Shown: piece by piece, positions 8,049-10,752 of the stretch | Numbering within the stretch: position 1 is the stretch's first letter | Layout: each line of letters starts with the position of its first letter | Assembly (NCBI GenBank): GCA_001790645.1 | Contig: MGDB01000003.1 | Span: 1-10,752, forward strand | Length of the DNA: 10,752 bases | Direction: 5' to 3' | Source: Candidatus Schekmanbacteria bacterium GWA2_38_11 | GTDB taxonomy: Bacteria; Schekmanbacteria; GWA2-38-11 | Notes under the pieces: model-generated | The model's input: the letters and a program-made list of their open reading frames with translations, nothing else | Database searches by the model: none | What the model was told of the DNA's origin: nothing | Translations under genes and position numbers: made by a program

Positions 8049-9353
8049 TTAGGCTGATAAAGGCCTCATCCTTTTTTTCACTCCTTTCCTTATAATAAAA
8101 TTTATTAAAAGGAGCAGATAAAGATTCTTAAGCGGAGGAGAAAAGACCCGCCTGATTATCGAAGATAACGAGTAAAATTTGTCATAGACAAACCAGAACC
8201 CTGATTTTAAATCTTCAGGAGAGATAAGCTTTGGTTTGAAAAGGACATCATGGGAATTGAAATATTTTGGGTTATATTTCTCTTCAATTATCCTTCCCTC
8301 AGCTCTTAACCTCTGGGTTAACTTTGTCCCAGGAATCGGCATCAGGATATAAAGAAGTACTAAAGGTACCCTATTCTCCAATAAAAAACGGAGAGTATCT
8401 TTAAAAACTTCTTCATTATCGCAATCAAACCCGAATATCATTGAAAGGAATGGAGTAATTCCTTCTTTCTTTAAGGCAGAAAGGGCATCAGCATATTCAG
8501 TAACCTTATGAAAACCTTTATTTACACTCTTCAAGCTGTTATAGTTCACACTCTCAAGACCTATATAAAGACCTATGCAGCCGCTTTGCCTTGCTAACCC
8601 CAGGATCTCTTTGTCCTTGGCAATTGAAATATTACCCTGGCTGATCCATTTAATCTTTAACGCAATTAGAGAAGAAAAAAGCTTCCTTGCATACTCACGG
8701 TTAATGATGATGTTATCATCTACAAAAAAAATCTTCTTGCTCCCCGCTGCCTTAACATCTCTTACAACCTCCTCAACAGGCCTGACCCTGTAAGCCCCTT
8801 CATAAAACTGGGTAACAGAACAGAATTCACAGCTATAAGGGCAGCCGCGGGAAGTCTGGACAGGACGGAAAGGAAGCCAGTAGGCATTCTGCCTTAAAAG
8901 GTCAAACCGCGGAACAGGTAAATTTTGTAGATCATGGAATTTCTGCGCTTTGTAAGCTCTTTTTAGTTCTCCTTTTTTGAAGTCTTCAAGAACAGATTCC
9001 CAGATATACTCTGCCTCACCTATAACAATTGAATCACAATGTTCAAGGACTTCTTCCGGACAAGCTGCGGCATGGAATCCTCCAAAGATTACTTTCTTCC
9101 TTTTTTTTCGAAACTCATCAGCTATCTGGTAAGCCCTGCTAATCTGGGTATATATGGAAGTTATCCCTATTATATCAGCATCAGAGTCAAAATTAATGTC
9201 ATCAACGTGGTCATCAATTATCTCTACCGTAAATTCAGAGGGAGTGAGGGCTGCAATATAAGGCATGGTTAAGCTTGGCATTAATGCCTTCTTTGTTTTG
9301 TAGACCTCTCCTTTTTCATCAAGGTGAGAGGGTTGGATCAAAAGTAATTTCAT
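8049..9353 (-). CDS. B12-binding-domain radical SAM protein (class B type, DUF4070-like C-terminus)
   Basis: This is a 434-aa enzyme and the first gene of the operon. Residues 1 to about 135 resemble a cobalamin-binding Rossmann domain (MKLLLIQPS, DIIGITSIYTQ, KVIFGGFHAAACPEE, IVIGEAE). The DxHxxG cobalamin-ligand motif is absent, as is common in BchE/HpnP-like members. The radical SAM core carries the 4Fe-4S motif CPYSCEFC with Cys171, Cys175 and Cys178, then FFVDDNIIIN (209-218) and YIGLESVN (263-270). The C-terminus (about 360-405, HDVLFKPKLISPEDL, YDKFYSLSSIIRRVF) resembles DUF4070, and a short hydrophobic stretch lies at 409-421. Related enzymes C-methylate or rearrange lipids and tetrapyrroles through a 5'-deoxyadenosyl radical. 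The exact reaction is unknown; an HpnP-like hopanoid methylase is only one option. The start has a weak ribosome binding site, with no AGGAGG in the roughly 33-nt leader, so translation may be poor or regulated. Confidence 0.92.
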   Translation of the reverse strand: MKLLLIQPSHLDEKGEVYKTKKALMPSLTMPYIAALTPSEFTVEIIDDHVDDINFDSDADIIGITSIYTQISRAYQIADEFRKKRKKVIFGGFHAAACPEEVLEHCDSIVIGEAEYIWESVLEDFKKGELKRAYKAQKFHDLQNLPVPRFDLLRQNAYWLPFRPVQTSRGCPYSCEFCSVTQFYEGAYRVRPVEEVVRDVKAAGSKKIFFVDDNIIINREYARKLFSSLIALKIKWISQGNISIAKDKEILGLARQSGCIGLYIGLESVNYNSLKSVNKGFHKVTEYADALSALKKEGITPFLSMIFGFDCDNEEVFKDTLRFLLENRVPLVLLYILMPIPGTKLTQRLRAEGRIIEEKYNPKYFNSHDVLFKPKLISPEDLKSGFWFVYDKFYSLSSIIRRVFSPPLKNLYLLLLINFIIRKGVKKRMRPLSA

Positions 9354-9392
9354 AAGATTTTGCTGCTAAAAAGAAAAGAGAAATTTTCTTTA

Positions 9393-9421
9393 CTTATATC
9401 AGGAAAAAAGCGTCAAGTCAA
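9393..9421 (-). promoter_or_regulatory. Sigma70-like promoter of the minus-strand operon
   Basis: On the minus strand TTGACT (9421-9416) and TATAAG (9398-9393) are separated by exactly 17 bp. Each matches the consensus at five of six positions. The predicted start is near 9386, leaving a leader of about 33 nt to the radical SAM ATG. A second TTGAC, overlapping and shifted by 5 bp, would give a 12-bp spacer and is less likely. Confidence 0.65.
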
Positions 9422-9429
9422 GGAATTTG

Positions 9430-9449
9430 GGTTGGTTTGTGGTTGGTTT
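9430..9449. repeat. Perfect 9-bp direct repeat with 11-bp period upstream of the -35 box (candidate operator)
   Basis: GGTTGGTTT occurs at 9430-9438 and again at 9441-9449, so the period is 11 bp, about one helical turn. It ends 8 bp upstream of the minus-strand -35 hexamer. Such spacing is typical of tandem sites for dimeric winged-helix response regulators (OmpR/PhoB type). The same bases also form GGTTGG-TTTGT-GGTTGG, four GG runs suited to a two-tetrad G-quadruplex. Binding is inferred, not seen. Confidence 0.5.
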
Positions 9450-9458
9450 CCTGGCAAT

Positions 9459-9554
9459 GTACCCTTCTTTTGATTTAAATAAGGGCACTTTACCATTATT
9501 CAAAGCGGACATTTCTATTTGTGTAAAAGAGGACATTATCATTTGTGGACAACA
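9459..9554. repeat. Four degenerate 24-bp tandem units, possible relic transposon end
   Basis: Units begin at 9459, 9483, 9507 and 9531 with an exact 24-bp period. Units 3 and 4 share GGACATT at their start and ATTTGTG at positions 11-17 (18 of 24 bases identical). Unit 1 matches unit 3 at 15 of 24 and unit 2 matches it at 12 of 24. The array starts next to TGTACCC at 9458. Multiple short direct repeats at the tip are known for IS21-like and Tn7/Mu-like elements, where they bind transposase. No transposase gene or second end is present, so a relic or solo end is the best guess. A regulator-binding array is the alternative. Confidence 0.45.
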
Positions 9555-9577
9555 GAAAAAAATAAGAAAAAATTTTC

Positions 9578-9604
9578 TTGACCAATCATTTATATAGGTC
9601 TAAT
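9578..9604 (+). promoter_or_regulatory. Possible promoter of the serA-like gene
   Basis: TTGACC (9578-9583) and TCTAAT (9599-9604) each match the sigma70 consensus at five of six positions. The spacer is 15 bp, shorter than ideal. An A/T-rich tract directly upstream could act as an UP element. The leader would be about 40 nt. Confidence 0.35.
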
Positions 9605-9653
9605 GAGCTAAAAAACTTGCATATTTTTTAAAATCAAGATCAAGGAGGTAATT

Positions 9654-10752
9654 ATGAAAATTCTTATAGCTGACAATTTTCCTGAGAAACACCTTGACGA
9701 AATTAAAAAGATGAAAACAGAACTCGAATATGCACCTAAATTAAAAGCCGATGAACTCCCTGAAGCAGCCAAAGAAGCTGATATACTGATTGTCCGATCA
9801 ACAGAAGTACATGCTGACTGCATTGAAAAAAGTCGGGAATTAAGTCTCATAATTCGTGCAGGAGCTGGGGTAAATAACATAGATATAAAAGCCGCAAGCG
9901 AGCGGGGGATTTATGTGGCTAATTGCCCTGGGAAAAACAGTATCGCAGTAGCCGAATTAACCATGGGGTTAATCCTTTCTCTTGATCGCCACATTCCTGA
10001 TAACGTTATTGATCTGAGAGCTGGGAAATGGAATAAAGGAAAATACTCCAAAGCAGATGGTATCCTGGGAAAAACTTTGGGAATCATTGGTGTCGGACAG
10101 ATTGGAAAAGAGGTAATCAAAAGGGCAATACCCTTTGGCCTCAAAATAATTGCCTGGTCAAGGTCTCTAACACCAGAAATAGCCACAGAGCTTGGAGTAA
10201 ATTTCAGCCCAACAATAAAAGAGCTTATCACAAAGTGTGATATCATATCAGTACATTTAACCCTAAAACCTGAAACCAAAGGGTTAATAAACAAAGAACT
10301 CATTGCAGCTATGAAACCAGGAACAATCTTTATCAATACTGCGAGGTCAGAAATTGTAGATGAAGAAGCTATTGTTGAGGCTGTAAAGGCCGGTAGGATC
10401 CGTGCCGGTCTTGATGTCATGAAGGATGAGCCTGAGGCAAAAGAAGGGCAATTCGCTGGAGCAATTGCTAACCTACCTGATCTTTACGCTACCCATCATA
10501 TTGGTGCTTCAACAGAACAGGCACAGGACGCTGTAGCATCAGAAACAGTTAGAATTCTTAAAGAGTATGTTACCCAGGGAACTGTCCAAAACTGGGTCAA
10601 CAGATGCAAGAAGACAAAAGCTCTTTGGCAGCTTGTCGTCCGTCATTATGATAAGCCTGGAGTGCTTGCTAATGTTTTAAATGAATTAAAGTCTGACGGA
10701 ATAAATGTTCAGGAAGTAGAGAATGTCATTTTTGAAGGCGAGAAAACAGCCT
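9654..10752 (+). CDS. serA: D-3-phosphoglycerate dehydrogenase-like 2-hydroxyacid dehydrogenase (partial, runs off right edge)
   Basis: The frame is open from the ATG at 9654 to the window end, 366 codons. The substrate-binding domain starts MKILIADNFP and includes RAGAGVNNID (68-77). The Rossmann domain carries GIIGVGQIG with the dinucleotide motif Gly146/148/151. Catalytic residues follow the family pattern: Arg231 in NTARSEIVDE, Glu259 in DVMKDEPE and His282 in HHIGASTEQAQ. An ACT-like domain begins at about 327 (VVRHYDKPGVLANVLNEL) and is cut by the edge. The enzyme would oxidise 3-phosphoglycerate to 3-phosphohydroxypyruvate, the first step of serine synthesis. After beta-strand 2 the sequence is AWSRS, where NAD-dependent enzymes usually carry an Asp, so NADP use or a related hydroxyacid substrate is possible. 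It is divergent from the minus-strand operon and has its own AGGAGG site 5 nt before the ATG, so it is probably functionally unrelated to that operon. Confidence 0.88.
   Translation, partial: MKILIADNFPEKHLDEIKKMKTELEYAPKLKADELPEAAKEADILIVRSTEVHADCIEKSRELSLIIRAGAGVNNIDIKAASERGIYVANCPGKNSIAVAELTMGLILSLDRHIPDNVIDLRAGKWNKGKYSKADGILGKTLGIIGVGQIGKEVIKRAIPFGLKIIAWSRSLTPEIATELGVNFSPTIKELITKCDIISVHLTLKPETKGLINKELIAAMKPGTIFINTARSEIVDEEAIVEAVKAGRIRAGLDVMKDEPEAKEGQFAGAIANLPDLYATHHIGASTEQAQDAVASETVRILKEYVTQGTVQNWVNRCKKTKALWQLVVRHYDKPGVLANVLNELKSDGINVQEVENVIFEGEKTA

Larger units (their letters stand above)
9354..9653. other. Divergent intergenic region between the enzyme-kinase operon and the serA-like gene
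   Basis: This 300-nt non-coding spacer contains, from left to right, the minus-strand promoter, a 9-bp tandem direct repeat, four degenerate 24-bp units, an A-rich tract at about 9555-9572, a weak plus-strand promoter and the serA-like ribosome binding site. AGGAGG (9643-9648) ends five bases before the ATG at 9654. No ORF, tRNA or terminator hairpin was recognised. Confidence 0.8.

Noticed and set aside
8049..9353. Naming the radical SAM protein hpnP (hopanoid methylase)
   Set aside because: The domain order fits, but no hopanoid genes are nearby and many B12-radical SAM subfamilies share it.
9354..9653. A sigma54 (-24/-12) promoter for the operon
   Set aside because: No GG-N10-GC arrangement with the proper flanks was found on either strand of the spacer; the sigma70-like match is much better.
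9608..10420. Two minus-strand frames of 90 and 169 codons opposite the serA-like gene
   Set aside because: They are antisense to a clearly conserved dehydrogenase and show no domain features.

Overview
The window reads as AT-rich bacterial chromosome. The genes are long and tightly packed, start with ATG or TTG, and have Shine-Dalgarno sites of the AGGAGG type. The mix of 7TM/GAF histidine kinases, NtrC-type regulatory domains and a B12-binding radical SAM enzyme would suit a deltaproteobacterium-, Nitrospirota- or candidate-phylum-like bacterium. That placement is inference; no marker in the window fixes the taxon. No rRNA, tRNA, CRISPR array or intact mobile element was seen.

Positions 1-9353 hold one co-directional minus-strand set of six genes with spacings from an overlap to about 21 nt, so almost certainly one operon. 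In transcription order they are: a B12-binding-type radical SAM protein (9353-8049), a small membrane methyltransferase of the isoprenylcysteine methyltransferase/PEMT type (8027-7452), a FabF-like beta-ketoacyl-ACP synthase (7433-6192), two tandem paralogous 7TM-GAF-HisKA-HATPase kinases (6188-4032 and 4035-1885), and a gene that runs off the left edge (1913 to below 1). A sigma70-like promoter lies just upstream of the radical SAM gene. Immediately upstream of its -35 box is a perfect 9-bp direct repeat with 11-bp spacing.

The last gene is the most unusual. It is open through the whole left 1.9 kb but is not an ordinary NtrC regulator. It joins a degenerate receiver (phospho-Asp replaced by Glu), a sigma54-type AAA+ domain lacking the GAFTGA loop, the Walker A Lys and the arginine fingers, and a histidine-kinase core. 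That core's phospho-His region closely resembles the two upstream kinases, but its ATPase half has lost its glycine boxes. It looks like a non-catalytic signalling scaffold or phosphotransfer adaptor built from both halves of a two-component system.

The divergent spacer 9354-9653 holds the operon promoter, the direct repeat (which also has the layout of a two-tetrad G-quadruplex), four degenerate 24-bp tandem units that look like a relic transposon end, and a weaker plus-strand promoter. To its right, 9654 to beyond 10752 encodes a phosphoglycerate-dehydrogenase-like protein (SerA family) cut by the right edge.

Working model (inference): membrane kinases sense a membrane or intracellular cue and, with the chimeric scaffold, control or respond to a small lipid- or polyketide-modifying enzyme set (ketosynthase, radical SAM, membrane methyltransferase) made from the same transcript.
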